Positions 12,100 to 36,500 of a stretch of DNA of 64,000 bases are shown in pieces. The position numbers were made by a program, and so were the translations under genes. The stretch comes from Mya arenaria (lineage: Eukaryota > Mollusca > Bivalvia > Myida > Myidae). The DNA lies in contig NC_069125.1 in the NCBI RefSeq assembly GCF_026914265.1, positions 75,951,546 to 76,015,545 of the forward strand, in the 5' to 3' direction. The notes beneath the pieces were generated by a model that saw only the letters and a program-made list of their open reading frames with translations, was not told where the DNA came from and ran no database searches. The stretch's first letter is position 1; each line of letters starts with the position of its first letter.

Positions 12100-13620
12100 T
12101 ATTTGTTTTTTCAATTTTATTTTCTGAAATATACATGTACATCATACATGTATTCATAAAGTATACAAAAGTCGTATTCCAAATTCAATCATGAAGAAAA
12201 TATTTGGGTTTTTCTGTTTTTAGGGTATTAGTTAAGAAAGTAAGAAATGTTAGATAGAAGAAGGCAAGAAAGCAATGTGGATGAAATTTACATTCTTACA
12301 TTGGTGTAAACTTGCAGTATTTAAGAATTAAGCTTGTTTAGTACTAGGATCCATCTACCATATGCAATTTATTTTTGGCCATAGCTATTATCTTTTCAGT
12401 TTGCAGTATATTTGAAAAATATGGAACAAAAGCCTCGAAGATAGGCGTACTTCCTTTACACTTTGATTTAAAGATAAAGTATTTTGCAAGAAGTATAACG
12501 AAGTTAATTGCATATTCATAATTTCCATTTAAGGACTTAAAGTTACAAAAAGTGACCTCACTGTAATTTATTGTCGAAATAACAACCTCAAATATGCTTG
12601 TAAGAAATCGTGTTATTTTGTTCCAGAATATTTGGAAGGAATGGCATTCCCAAAACATATGTTTGTTCGTATCTATATACATTGAGCAAAAATCACAAAG
12701 ACTGCAAGAACTAATATTGTATCAATAAAGTTTACTATTATCAGGCAGTATTCTAAGAAGAAATTTGTACTGAAATGCTCTTAATTTGGTATGAATGCAA
12801 AGTTTGAATGATTGGGTATATATGTTTTTCCAATTTAGATCATTTACGCCTAGTTCTGCCTCCCATATTCCTTCTTTTCCATTTTGCACGGGTTTTTGGT
12901 TTAAAATGAGTTTCTGGTATACCAGCTTGCATATTTTAGTATTTTCAGTCACCTTATGTTGGTACATTGTAATTCATTTCCTCTAATTTTACTTTTGATT
13001 TCCAATTTTGAGGAATACACTTCAAAAGCGTGTAATATTTCATGTTGGTTAATATCGTATAGTCTGTGTAGATTCTCAAAATTGTAAAACTGTTTTGGTT
13101 GAAAGTTATACAGATGCTCAATGTATCGTACACCTTTGCTGTACCAATTCTTATAGAAAAATGTGTCATCGTTTTGTTGTCTAATATAACTATTGTTCCA
13201 AATAATTTCTTTCGCTATTAAGTTTACTTCTTTTCTAAACGTTACACTTGCCCATGATTTAATTATATCACGAAGAAATTTCGATTTTATTTCAAGCCTA
13301 TCAATTTTATTTGGGTCTAGATTACATTTAAAAATAAAATATTTTCCAAATCTAACCATCATATTTTCATATATTTTTACCCATTTTGAATCTTTTTGAA
13401 ACAGAATTTGTTTAACCCAACTTGATTTTATTGCACATTCAAATTTTAATATGTCTAGCATTTTTAAACCTCCATTTTCATAATTTTGTATAATCTGATT
13501 TCTTAAAACTTTATCAGGTTTATTGTCCCATAAATATTTAAACATTTTTTGTTTAATATCATTTAAAAATGTATGTGAGGGTGAATCTAGTACTGTTAAT
13601 GGGTACAATAACTTTGGAAT
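12100..13620 (-). mobile_element. 5'-truncated non-LTR retrotransposon (LINE), degenerate
   Basis: Minus-strand open segments (13608-12949, 12967-12722, 12682-12344) carry the region downstream of the reverse transcriptase typical of L1/Tx1-like LINEs, with motifs such as NQIIQNYENGGLKMLDI and a C-terminal HMFWECHSFQIFWNKI block. Frame breaks separate the segments. The reverse-transcriptase core and endonuclease are missing. The 3' end is near 12100, where the minus strand reads tttcagaaaataaaattg and then an A-rich tail. A dead, 5'-truncated insertion. Confidence 0.82.
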
Positions 13621-14533
13621 ATTTAAGCTATATACCTAACTTGGTAATGTCACGTGATAACATCGACCAGCCAATTACGCATAAGAATGAATTCTACTAG
13701 GTATACATACCTAGAAATCTTTTTTAATGGAAAATAACGAAAAAACTGTGAAAAAATAAATTAATTGCAAACTATGTGGTACTTCAGTCAGTTAGTTTCA
13801 ATGCATTGTACACATTGATACCAAGTTTGTCAGTTTTCGACAATTTTTTTTTTTCGATCATACGGTGTATAGCCCCTTCAATGTACGAATAACAGTTACG
13901 GTACATTTTTTCTGACCAATTGGGGTCTGTAATTCGGCCCATTTCCCCTTTCTGAAACAAATACCTTTTCCCGAAATGTAAAAAAATCCCAATTTTATGT
14001 TTTAAAAGAGAAAAAAAACAAAAACACCAAACTATTTTTGTGTAGAAGTGTATTCTTAAAAAACAAACTTAATCAAATCTTTTCTGTCTTTTTTTTAAAA
14101 AGTATTCTTGTTAATTTCTAGACAACATTGGGTTCCCAATTTTAGTAAAAGGACCTATTTTATCCAATTTGAAAAGGCCCCTGCTGCATCCCAAAAGTGG
14201 TGAAAAAACACACTGAATAATGGCATATTAGGTTATTTTAGGATATTAATAACCTGAAGGTGCATTAACACAAATTATTAGTATCCAATCAGATGGTCAT
14301 GTATCTTTACATTGCTCTACTTAATATGATTTGTAAAGTAGATGTTTGAATAAGTAGATGTTTGTAATAGTCATTAATAGAGTGAAATACATGTAGACGA
14401 CTCACTGATATCAGATTTGCAATAATAGCTTTAAGTTTTGTAGCACCCAGGAATACCAGTTGCCAGCCAGAGCCAATTAGCAAAATTGATGCTGCCATTC
14501 ATTTTTGAAAGGATCTTATTTGTCTCGTTTCAG

Positions 14534-25525
<10,992 letters not shown>

Positions 25526-25786
25526 CATGTCTCTGAAGCTACTGCAACTTCAACTTATCCTAATGTAGATCAATCTCAATTTTACCATTCAAGGTGTGGG
25601 ACTAACTTTCCCTTACAATGATATCAACCATGTATCAATTTAATGTAAACAAATATTATCTCAAATCTTTACTTAAATTAATTGCCACACAAATGATGCG
25701 CCTGATTAAATGACTATTGTATCATTGTTGTACTTCCTACTGTAATAGATTGGTATGGTATAATGTTGTCTTGTTAAGTTTCTCTT

Positions 25787-25792
25787 ATTAAA
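25787..25792 (+). terminator. Candidate ERK5 poly(A) signal ATTAAA
   Basis: The first hexamer of poly(A)-signal type found after the ERK5 stop codon, 262 bases downstream. Position and sequence are the only evidence. Confidence 0.35.
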
Positions 25793-27239
25793 CTGTATAA
25801 TAATTGTATCAGTTTTTATTATGCTTAATAGGGTTTGGGTATTCAAATATTTGATAACCAAAATGAATCCTTTAGAAGCATAGTAAACTATTATTACGCA
25901 TTAAAGTAATAGACCGGGTCATATTACTCTTCTTTGTTGTAGCTGGTACCCACGACAGACCCAGATTTCCCCCAAATAAGCCTCTGATATTCCCCATTTT
26001 CCATAAAAAAAGCAAAACCTTTTTAATTTTTTTTCCATTACACTGCATTCATAAACAAGGCAAAACAAGATGGGCGAAGTTCGTAAATCCCTAGTTAAAT
26101 GACGTGTACAAATGGAGGGTCGTTCCGTGGGATCGTAAAATCCCTGTGGAATGACGTTTTGCACCAACAGAGGGTCATAGGATGATCCAAAATACCTTGC
26201 AGTCTCATTCTAGGATTGACCTTTACCTCGTATGACTATGGAAAAAACACACCAACTCCAGAATTAGTATAATAATAAAAGGAAATCAAATGTTGATTTT
26301 GACTCATCTACATGTATTTACAAAAATGCAGGAAATATTTATTCTAAGACGCTTTACTATACAGTTCCTTTTTAAAGAACGAATGTTATATCGAAACATG
26401 GAAAAGAGTTAATACCACATAACTAGCACATGTCATTCATATCATCATGGCGATATGAGCAATATTGCAAAGCTTAATTGGTAGCCAAGACAACACATTG
26501 ATTGGCATGGTGACTTACATATACCGAAAATAATTAAAATTCTGAATGATGTCACTCGTTTTATTTTAAAATTACAGTTATAGTACCCGACGATATGAGC
26601 CTAAATGACATATGACACATGTACAGTGTATTGTCATCAAGATCACACCTCTGGCATTAAAGCCGATTGTTGTAAAAACAAGACAAGCAAACTTTATACA
26701 CAACACAGTTAGAGGCAAAGGTTTATCATTTTATTAAAAAATTTCTTTCAGAAGCTAATGTGAACCAAGGGCAAATTAAAATACCCAATTCTTCAGTTTT
26801 TTTTATGTATGAGGCCTTTTGAAAGGCCAAACATGTTGCATCTGGTATTAAATTCACTTGGTAATCCAGTCTTAATCATCCAGTGCTTCAAGGTAGACAA
26901 TAATATGAATCCTCTTATCAATTCTGGAATATCCTTGTGCGCTCAATTGTTTTTTATGAAATATATGCATGTCAAAAACGGGTCATAACATGACTTATCA
27001 CCTTCATGCAAGATATCAATATCTGCTTCTATTTATATACGCACTTATTTCTCGCACTTATGGAGTTCTCGTTAAAATCATTTGTCAGATACAATGTCTG
27101 AAGACACTGAATTTTTTCATACAAAATGACATGTCAATCAAGGGCAATAATTTGTACTGATGATTATATAGTTGTACAACTTAATTTTCTGAAGTCCTTG
27201 AACACTTGTATGAAATTTCAAGAACAGATTTTATATGCT

Positions 27240-27660
27240 CGTTTTATAAAACTGGACACATTTTGGATTCCCCTGTGGCATTTGGTGGGCTGATGGGCTG
27301 TGCCAGTTATTTGTCACAGCTTTTGTCTGATCATCACCAAACCAGGACAATATGTGTTTTGGCAGAATATCTCTGCCAAGTTTGGTAACCAGCCATATCC
27401 CACAATACTTTCAGAGCTTTGACCCTTGAATTGTAAAAAATCACATTGTGATGTCCATGCTGCAAATCGAGCTCTTGTCAGATCATCACCGAACTTGGTC
27501 AATATGTGAATGGGCAGAATATTTTTGTCCAAGTTTGATAATGATATTGCCCCTGTCACCAGAGTTGGGGTCCTTGAAACACAAACCTTAAAAAAATAAA
27601 TTATTGAGGGGCCTATCTTATGACAGTTCACCACTCTTATTTAGATATGCCTAAAATTTT
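27240..27660. repeat. Interspersed repeat with two ~154-bp subunits
   Basis: Two related blocks (cttttgtctgatcatcacca near 27318 and ctcttgtcagatcatcaccg near 27472), each followed by cagaatatctctgccaagtt-like sequence, indicate a diverged internal tandem duplication. The style is that of common molluscan interspersed repeats. Ends are not defined. Confidence 0.55.
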
Positions 27661-29338
27661 CCAACTTGTCATAAAACTTGCCAAACTGTTTAAGTCAAAA
27701 ACAAGGGCCAAGACTTGTCAAAGATTGTCAAGAAATATCTAATGTCATTGCCTTTAACACAAGATAAACTATATCAATTGCATAAAAACTGCTATGATAT
27801 GACCCAAAATCCTTTATTGTTGAAAAACTTCAACCAATCTATCTAAGTCAATCAGGGGCCATAACTTATATTGAGGATCATATAGTTATTCATCTTATAG
27901 AAATTTTCTGACGACCCTGAACAACTGTCAGGTATCAAGTTAATTAAATGAACAGATATGATCAAAAGTCCCAACATGCAGAAAAACTTGAACCAAACTT
28001 TCCATGATTCTTAGCCTCTATTGCGACCCTTGGGATTGCACATTTGGGTTTGTTGAGTCATGGTTCTTTTCAAGTTTTGCGATTGCCCGTTGTCCAGTGT
28101 GTGTTGCCAACAATTAGCTTTGGTTCATTTTTCTATTCACTAATGAAACTTGGACTGAATTGTTGACTTGAGTCAAGATTCAATATGGGTATTTATTGTC
28201 CAAATGGTCAAACAAATAAGAAACTATCCTGTAAACATGTCAGTATGCTTGATGCCTCATTTACTACCTAGTATGGTCAGAATGTTTGATTTCATGAACT
28301 CTAGGTTATTCATTCGCTTTCTAAAGCCGTGACATTTGATGGTTTGCTTAAGCAGCAGGCTGTAAAACAAGTAAGACAACAAAACAAAACGTAAACTAGT
28401 TGTCATATTTATGAAATAACATGTTTGTAATAAGAAAACAATTAAAGTAAAAAAGCAACATACAGTTAAAAATATTTTGTACAATGAAGAAAACCAGAAA
28501 AGTTTAGAAAACATGGGGGGAAAAAACAATTTAAATATGAATGAAAATGTTCTTGCAAATGTGAATGGCTGTATATTAAACCTTTTATCAAAAGGATTAA
28601 TACTAAGATTCAGAACAACTAAACATCAATACAAATGAAAGCAAATAAGAATTATGACATCAAAACTACAATATCACTTAACTGACAAGGCAGTCGGACA
28701 GAAAGCTAGTTCCCACACAAATATACATATCTGGGTGTCATACAAGTCAGGATTTGTAAAGCACTGTCAATATCCTTAAATGGAATTTGGAAAAATGCAA
28801 AAGACACAACTGTAAGGCTCAGATCCAGGCTCTAGCATGGGGACCTTGAGTCAGTGCCGCAATAGGGTTTATATACATTTAAAGGATTTATATAGAACAT
28901 TTTTCATAAAATGTGTGACATATAAACAACCAAAACAAGTCCAGGTCTGTTTCACCAAATTTGCTTCAACCAAAGAAACACTCTATATACATTATTTTGT
29001 AGATTTGCACGATTTCAAATACAGCACCTTAAAAGTATAAAAAAAATAATCTAAATTTAACTTTACATTACCAGTTGGTCATATGTATTGAAGACGACAT
29101 AGAAAATTAGATTCATTCAAAAGTCAAAGCCTGTTAGCTCATGCCTTAATTTAAAACTAGTTGACAATAAGCTCTCACATAAGGCATGATATTTAAGCAT
29201 TTCACAATAAACAAAGTTGTTTATACATAAGGCATGAAGACCATGCCATCCCTGAGAATGCTCCATGTAGTCCAACTCCATAAATCCATGAACACAGTGG
29301 GTAATACAGCGCAGGCACAGTGTTGGTTCAGAGCACAG

Positions 29339-32300
29339 TTATGAGGTACCACTCGGTATTTTCTTCATCACACGCAGCTGGGTGCTGTTTCCCTGTAATA
29401 TTAAAGTATGGCTTTGCAGTGTTTTTTTCTCCTATTTGTTATGGTAAGTATTTAAATTCAACATTGTTTATTTCATAATTCTTGCACACATGTGTTAATG
29501 TTAAGTAACTGTAAAGATGTAGTAAGTTTTTCGTATTTTATGGTGTGCCTTACACTTCCACTGAGTTTAGCGTGAAGCCCCAAATTATCTGCTGTCTCCA
29601 TGATGCATTCAATCTCTCCGACAGTCATGTTATAGCTAGGCATTGGAAAATCAGTCAGCTCAGGATTGGCCTTGAAAGACCTGCAATGTGTACAGGAGCA
29701 GGCATTGACTATCTTTTAAAATGTTGTTTTAATCGTTCATGCACATGAAGATAGCTAAAATACTAATGAAAAATGAACTATAATAAATGTACTTAAAGAA
29801 CCATCATTTATAGTGTCTTTCTTACATTATGTCAAGAGATTATAACTATTCCAACCCTTCTATGGTACACATTTTGCCTTACTCCAATTTTTCCTGCACC
29901 ATTTGGCGGAATCTATCGCTACATGCCAGGGATTTGGTTTTTTTCTCTTCATCGCGGGCATTCTCTTTTTCAACCTCTGAAACACATTATAAAATGAAAC
30001 ATCTAGGTTAATGTATGAGCACTCTCTGAAACACATATTGGCACATCTAGCTTACTGAATGGCTATTCCTTCTCCAACTCATTAACATATAACACTTCTA
30101 GTTTACTGCACTCCTCTGTAACACATAATGACATATATATGTAACTGTATGAGCACTCCTTCTCCACCTCGGAAACACACGCTGATACATACAAGTTTCT
30201 GCATGAGCACATTAAAAAAAGTTTGTGTCAAGTACCTGTGCTTATGTATGCATACCATTTGAATGACAAGCTATCTTTAAAATAATAAACTAATTTGAAA
30301 ATGACGATTTTCCAGCAATGATATTGGTAGATTTTTGATACTAGGGCCCTTCAACTTTATTTCTCTCATGAACAGTAATTTAATTTTGTACATACAAAGG
30401 TATCCAAGTATTATTATTAGAAATAAACTAAACAAGAAAATGTCAGAGAACAATTCTATCAAATCTCTGGGTTGTTGAAACTGTTAAAGGCTGCATTTTT
30501 TATGAACAAGAAGTGAAACAAAAACATAATGCAGTGGAATTTGAAACATTTTCAACATCTAATGACAAAATAAGACGCTAAGTAACATTACATATGGAAT
30601 TTCCCTTGTATGTTGAGCAAAGTGATTATTGATAACTTGTATAAATGGTTATGGTTAGCTTCAGTGTGTACATACCTTCCGGAGTATCACCTTTTGGTTT
30701 TGAAAACATTTTCCTGTACATGGCTTTTTCATCAAATTTGTACTGTATCATGTTTCTGAAAAGAGAAGAACGTGAATATACAACACCTAGTGTCTCTAAC
30801 ACTGCCTTCTTGGTCATAATGATGAAAGTTCATCTGTTTTACATAAATTTTATCTACTTTATATATTGGCTTACATCAAGTTATTGATATAGACAAGAAT
30901 AGCTACATGTAAAATAACCGGTCATAAATAAGATATTAAGAGATGATGAATGATCAAAATAATGTATGAAGAACTGCTACCTTTCCAACTTTTCCAGTTC
31001 TTCAATTATGTCTTTACTGTTTGGTTTGATCTTGTTAGCCTTTTTAAGGTAATCCCTCGCTGTCTCAAAGTCACACTGCATGCTGTGAGCCTTGCCCCGC
31101 AGGTACAGCACCTTGGCGTTGGGCTTTCGGTCCAGCTGCTCATACTTCTTGCAGTAGACAATGGCACGACCGCTGTGAGCTAGCTTGATGCAGCACAAGG
31201 CCAGGTTCTGGAAGACCCGCAGCAACAGAATATTGACCTCCCGCTCCTCTTCTTCACCAGAAAGTCGGCGATTCTCCAGCAAAGTACATGCCTGTTACAA
31301 GTGTCACATTCAATATTATCATACAACACATAAACTGTTCTTCATACTTTTTCCAGGATAATTGCAACCCTCTTAAAAGCAACATCATACAAAACTGCTG
31401 TTTTAATCAATATTGAGTTATTATTATGATCAATTAACCTATTAACCTATATGAAATGAAACAAGAAACTCCGCAATGTGACGAAACCAGTTTTCAATGA
31501 TTGACAGAAGAACTACGGCCTGTATAAATGAAAGCCTCAAGAAGGCCTCATGTTCTACTGGCTACATTTATTTATTTAGGCCTAAAATCATTGAAAATTT
31601 TGCAATCAACTTTTATTGCATTGTAAATCATTAACACTGCATGCGCAAAGCAACATAAGAAAAAATATACAATAACTGTGGTACAAAAAAATAAAAGTTC
31701 TAATCAATGTGCAGATTAACCCACCTTTAGGTCGATATAACATTTCTATAGCCTTAGAATGGTTGGAATATCTTAAAATCTGACTAAGTCGAAAACATTT
31801 TTCTATTTTGCGAACAGTTTTATACATTGTACAAAGTTCAGTAATAATAAGTGAACTGTAAATTTAGATGATCAGTTTAAACTGTTTTACTATGTTAAGT
31901 AAAAAATGACCTTGACCAAAGGGGCTGCGAAGAAATCCCATAAAAGGTCTCGATAAATTCCTGTAGGTCAAGTTTGGTTACAATATGGCAAATCTAATTA
32001 AAAATATTCTGTTTCAACTGTTTTTCTATTTCTAGTGACAGTGGCCTTGACCCTATAGGGGCCCCAAACATGATCCCTTTAAAGGTCTTCATAAACTCTT
32101 CCTATATACAAAGTAAGGTCAATACCATATGTGGACCCTAACTAAAATTATTCAGTTAAACACAAGCTAATGAAAGGTCTCCATAAACTCTTCCTAAGTA
32201 CCAAATTAAGTCAAGATATGTCAACCCTAACTAAAGTTATTTGGTTTCAGATGTTTTTCTAAAATTAATAACAGTGACCTTGACCTTAACCCAAGGCACC

Positions 32301-33476
32301 CAAAACGCAATGCATTTATGTACACAGAGTCTTATCAAGACGTGTCAACCCTAACCTTAGTTATTCAGTTTCATAGGTGAGTTTGACCCCGCCAGCCAAC
32401 GGCGTAAGTCATTCTTATTACCGGTTTCACTATGTGGAAACCTGGTTTAAAACCTCTACCTTACAATTTACTTATTGCCTTGGCAAGCAGTCCAATATCA
32501 TAATTACTAGCTGAAGCAGCCAATACAAACACAAACTACCTTCTTGTACTTGGGAAATGCCTGTCTGTAGCGGCCCTCCTGAAACAGTTCCTTGGCCTCC
32601 TTCGTGATCATGTGGTACAGCTTATTAAGGTCATCCCAAGTCACTTTATGCTTTTCCTCCTGAAAATAACAACGCTTTTGATTAACTCTCAGAGTTTTTT
32701 CCAGCTATTTTTCAGAAGGGCTCTACTCAAAATTTGGAAAAATGATCAACATTTCAAGTACATTAGTGAGTTTTCATGCTATGTTTTGCTGTTAGTGTTG
32801 GGGACTGTTTAATTAGCAGTGTTTCATTCAGTTGGGGAATTTGATAAATTAGCCCAAACTGTACAATTAAATATCTGAAAAACTGGGAAAACATGCCTAA
32901 AATTGTTGTATTAATTTAAATCAAATTATGTAGAATAATTCAGTTTGCCGACTGATCTTTTACTTTTAATGTTTTCACACTTATATAAATTAAGGAAATG
33001 TTACGATTTAAGATTCATGTTTTTATTGAATAGGAATTTTAACAACACTTTCTTCAATTAATCATTATTTTCTGGTAATGATCTGAATAAAAATCAAACA
33101 AGAAGAGACGTGCCAGCAAAGTCCCCCTGACAAAAAACCCTGAAATCTCCCTTGATGATATCTACGGAAGGTGCTCATGTGGCGAATGATTTCATGATGA
33201 AACTATTACAAGAAGATATAAAACTTTATTGAATGCATTCATTGTGTATTTTTATCATTTTGACACTTAAAATATACATCAAATTGCACAAATTGCAAGA
33301 AGCATTTTTTATGTACCAACAAACTGAAACACAAACATTGTACATTTAACAAAATATGTTTGTAGAATTATTACTTCATTAAACTGTTAAATGTACAATA
33401 TGTGTTTTAAATTCAATACTTCATTGTTTAAGGGGCACAATTTAGTTTAATGAAACTTGTATTTTTATTTTAATGC

Positions 33477-33529
<53 letters not shown>

Positions 33530-36500
33530 TAAAACTTTGATGTTATATTATGTGCCTTTCATACGGTAATCAAGTTCCTTTTATTAAAATAAAGGTAACC
33601 TAGATTCATTATAGTAAACTGTGTTTTCCCCTATGATATATCTATGTTTCATCAGGAATTGTTGAAAACAGTTCTAAAATTTTCTATTTATCCCATGAAT
33701 AGAAATTTTAGAATAAACAATTTGAGAAAATGTTCTTGCCCATCAGGTAGTCTGTTCTGGAACACTCTTATACGATATTAAAGGGCAAACTTCTCTGATC
33801 TTGCAGGTAATGTTTCCACAAGAGTTTCACCAGTGCTAGAACATTTCTAAAACCTTTTGTGGAAATTGTTGTTGAATTTAATTAGTTCTCATATAGTGTG
33901 GTCAAGATTTCATGTGGATTTGATTCTGTGGACCTACCAGCTTGAGTGAAGATATTTTGAGAACTTTTGGACATTATGTAGGATTTTAAATTTTAGCATA
34001 ACTTATTTAAAATTTTCTCTCTTGAACAAATTTACCTCTGTCATGTCAAAGTAATCCTCAATTCCGGCTTGCTCCACAAAACTAAGCAGCTCAATTTCAA
34101 ACAACACTGAAATGATAAATAATGTGTTTGTGTTACATCAATAAAGAGAAATCTGATTTACTGAAGAAACACACAAAAGAATGATGCTTTTTGGGGAAAC
34201 CTGAAACTCTACAACGTAAATCACAAGTTCCATGTCATAAAAATGTTTATTTCAAAATGCTTTTGTGAAATATACATAATTTATTTGTAGAAACAATCAC
34301 CTGAAAGCTAGACAAACTTCACAAAGAATCGAGAATGAAACCTGATTACATAGATGACAAACTCTGCTTTCTGTTTCTATGTTATCAAATATTTACGCCA
34401 ACTAGATGTTTGCCAATAGTCATTTGATTTTTTATATTTTTGAAATATAATCAGATGAACATTCTAAAACCAGCACATACTTGTAGAGTTTGGTGGTATT
34501 CTTGGAGGTGCGCCCCTCTCTCCGAGGTTGTACTCAGGTTTGATGAGGAAGCGTGACAGCTCTGACTTCCTCATTGTCGACAGTGCAACATCAACTCCTT
34601 CGATCATCTCACCTTGGCCAAGTCGCAGTTTTGCTACTCTGTTCCGCAATCTGTTTATACAACATACAATTATTTATACATTTAAGGTTTTACTACATTC
34701 TTTTTAAAAGACTAAAGAAATTTGTATATATGCCTGTAACATGGTATATTGAACTTTATTTGTTATTCACTCACAAGATTGACAATGAGATCAAATTTAA
34801 CACCTGTGCAATGGAAAAAAAAAACACACTTAAAAGTTCTTTCCTTGTTAAAAGTAAAAATCTGTCCCATGGAAAAAATAGGAGGAAAATCCTGCCTACC
34901 TATCCAAAACAAACCATTTTGAACCTACAATACTGTAGTTCAATGTAAATTTACAAAGATCTATAATAATATTTTATATTCAATGTGTGAAATTAATCTT
35001 AATTACATGGAAGCCAATGGGGCTACAGACTCTGAGAGTTTTGTAGCCGGAGCCAGATTTCCATAGCCCACCGTTTAACAGAATAAAGAATCTTGTGTAC
35101 CTTATACTGTTAAAAACAAGGAATGATATGTGACTGTGTACCTTATACTGTTAAAAACAAGGAATGATATGTGACAACTGTACAATTTCTTACATTAGGC
35201 TAGTGGTGGTTCTGTCACAGCAGTTGGATTGCTGATGAAACGGAGGATGAAGTTCCTGTCAACATGTGCTGCTTGTGGCATAAGTGACACGATTTTACTA
35301 ACATCTGTTTAATATTTTTCGGTAACTGAATAATCACACAGGCGGCAGTTGCGTTGACATGACCTACTCTATGGCCACATACGAACTCCGCGAATATGTT
35401 ATTAAAACATTTATATCTTTGTATAATTGATAGTTCATGTGGAATATTAAGTTTAATAATTATTACATTGATCTTTGGTAACTAAAAAAAATGTATAATG
35501 TTCGTTTTGGTCCGTTGTATTTTTCCATCATGAGTTAATCTTTGTGTTTACTTCATATGTTTGCACCGTTGAGGTTTTACATAACAGTTCTCACCGGAGC
35601 CATTGCTCCGTTAGCATGTACTTCCATGTTACCCGCAATCCTTGTGCATTTCATATGTAGTTGGCGGGAATAATTAGTATATAAATCAATGTGATCAGGT
35701 TGTACCAAAGAGATCATTTTTACTGGACTTATTGGACTTACATTTATCAGTTTATATTGGATTAAAAGGTGTTTTAAAATATTTACTTGGCCTTTTACTT
35801 ACAATTGGATTTAATACAGAAATATACCTGTGGGTAATGTTGTGTACTTACAAAGGGAAATTACAGTAGAACAAATCCTAAATGTGTTTTGTGATCTCTC
35901 AACTCCGGTGTGGCAAGTTTGGGGCCTAATAAAGTGAAACTTCGCCACACATACCCTTTCAAAAAAAAAAATCAGTCAAACTTGTTTTTCTCAACACCAA
36001 AATTATTTGGAACATGATCATCTATCAAAAAACTCTATATATCAACCAAAAATTCAAAGCATTTTTTCCAATTTTTGGTTGCTATTTAACTGCCGCCTGT
36101 GAATAATCCAAGTTTATTTGAAAAAAACAACAACAAACACCATCCAAACTTCAATACCTCACTATATCAAAAAAGTATTGAAGTCTGAAATTTGATTTTT
36201 TAACCAACAAGCCCAATGATTTCATCACCAGTCGGGCCATCTAAAAGAACTTTTTGGTAGCCCGGGTCATTTTTTCATTGCTACGAGCAATCGGGGTACT
36301 GTTAATCTCGCACACTGTATATTAAGCCATTGAAGAAAAGTGTTACCTGGTGGAGTCAAAAGGTTCATCAGCATACTCGAGGAAGGCATTATAGTGAAAC
36401 CTGACGAGGGAACCTGTCGGTACAACAGTCCCCACTCCGTGTTTAAGCTGCTGCTTTAGGATCCCACCATCCTTGTCCGGGCAGACATCCTCCATCTTGC

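Larger units (their letters stand above)
8640..14533. other. Intergenic region between divergent MND1 and ERK5
   Basis: This AT-rich stretch separates the MND1 5' end (minus) from the ERK5 first coding exon (plus). It holds a solo MITE end (11252-11315), an orphan octamer/TATA arrangement (11402-11457), a SINE (11872-12090) and a truncated LINE (12100-13620). A non-coding first exon of ERK5 should lie somewhere here, because the first coding exon begins with a 3' splice site; I cannot place it. In 8640-11250 I see no gene. Confidence 0.6.
25526..29338. other. Intergenic region between convergent ERK5 and FKBP6
   Basis: Contains the ERK5 3' UTR, with a candidate poly(A) signal ATTAAA at 25787-25792, and the FKBP6 3' UTR on the other strand. 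An interspersed repeat occupies about 27240-27660. The remainder is AT-rich and shows no coding signal. Confidence 0.6.
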
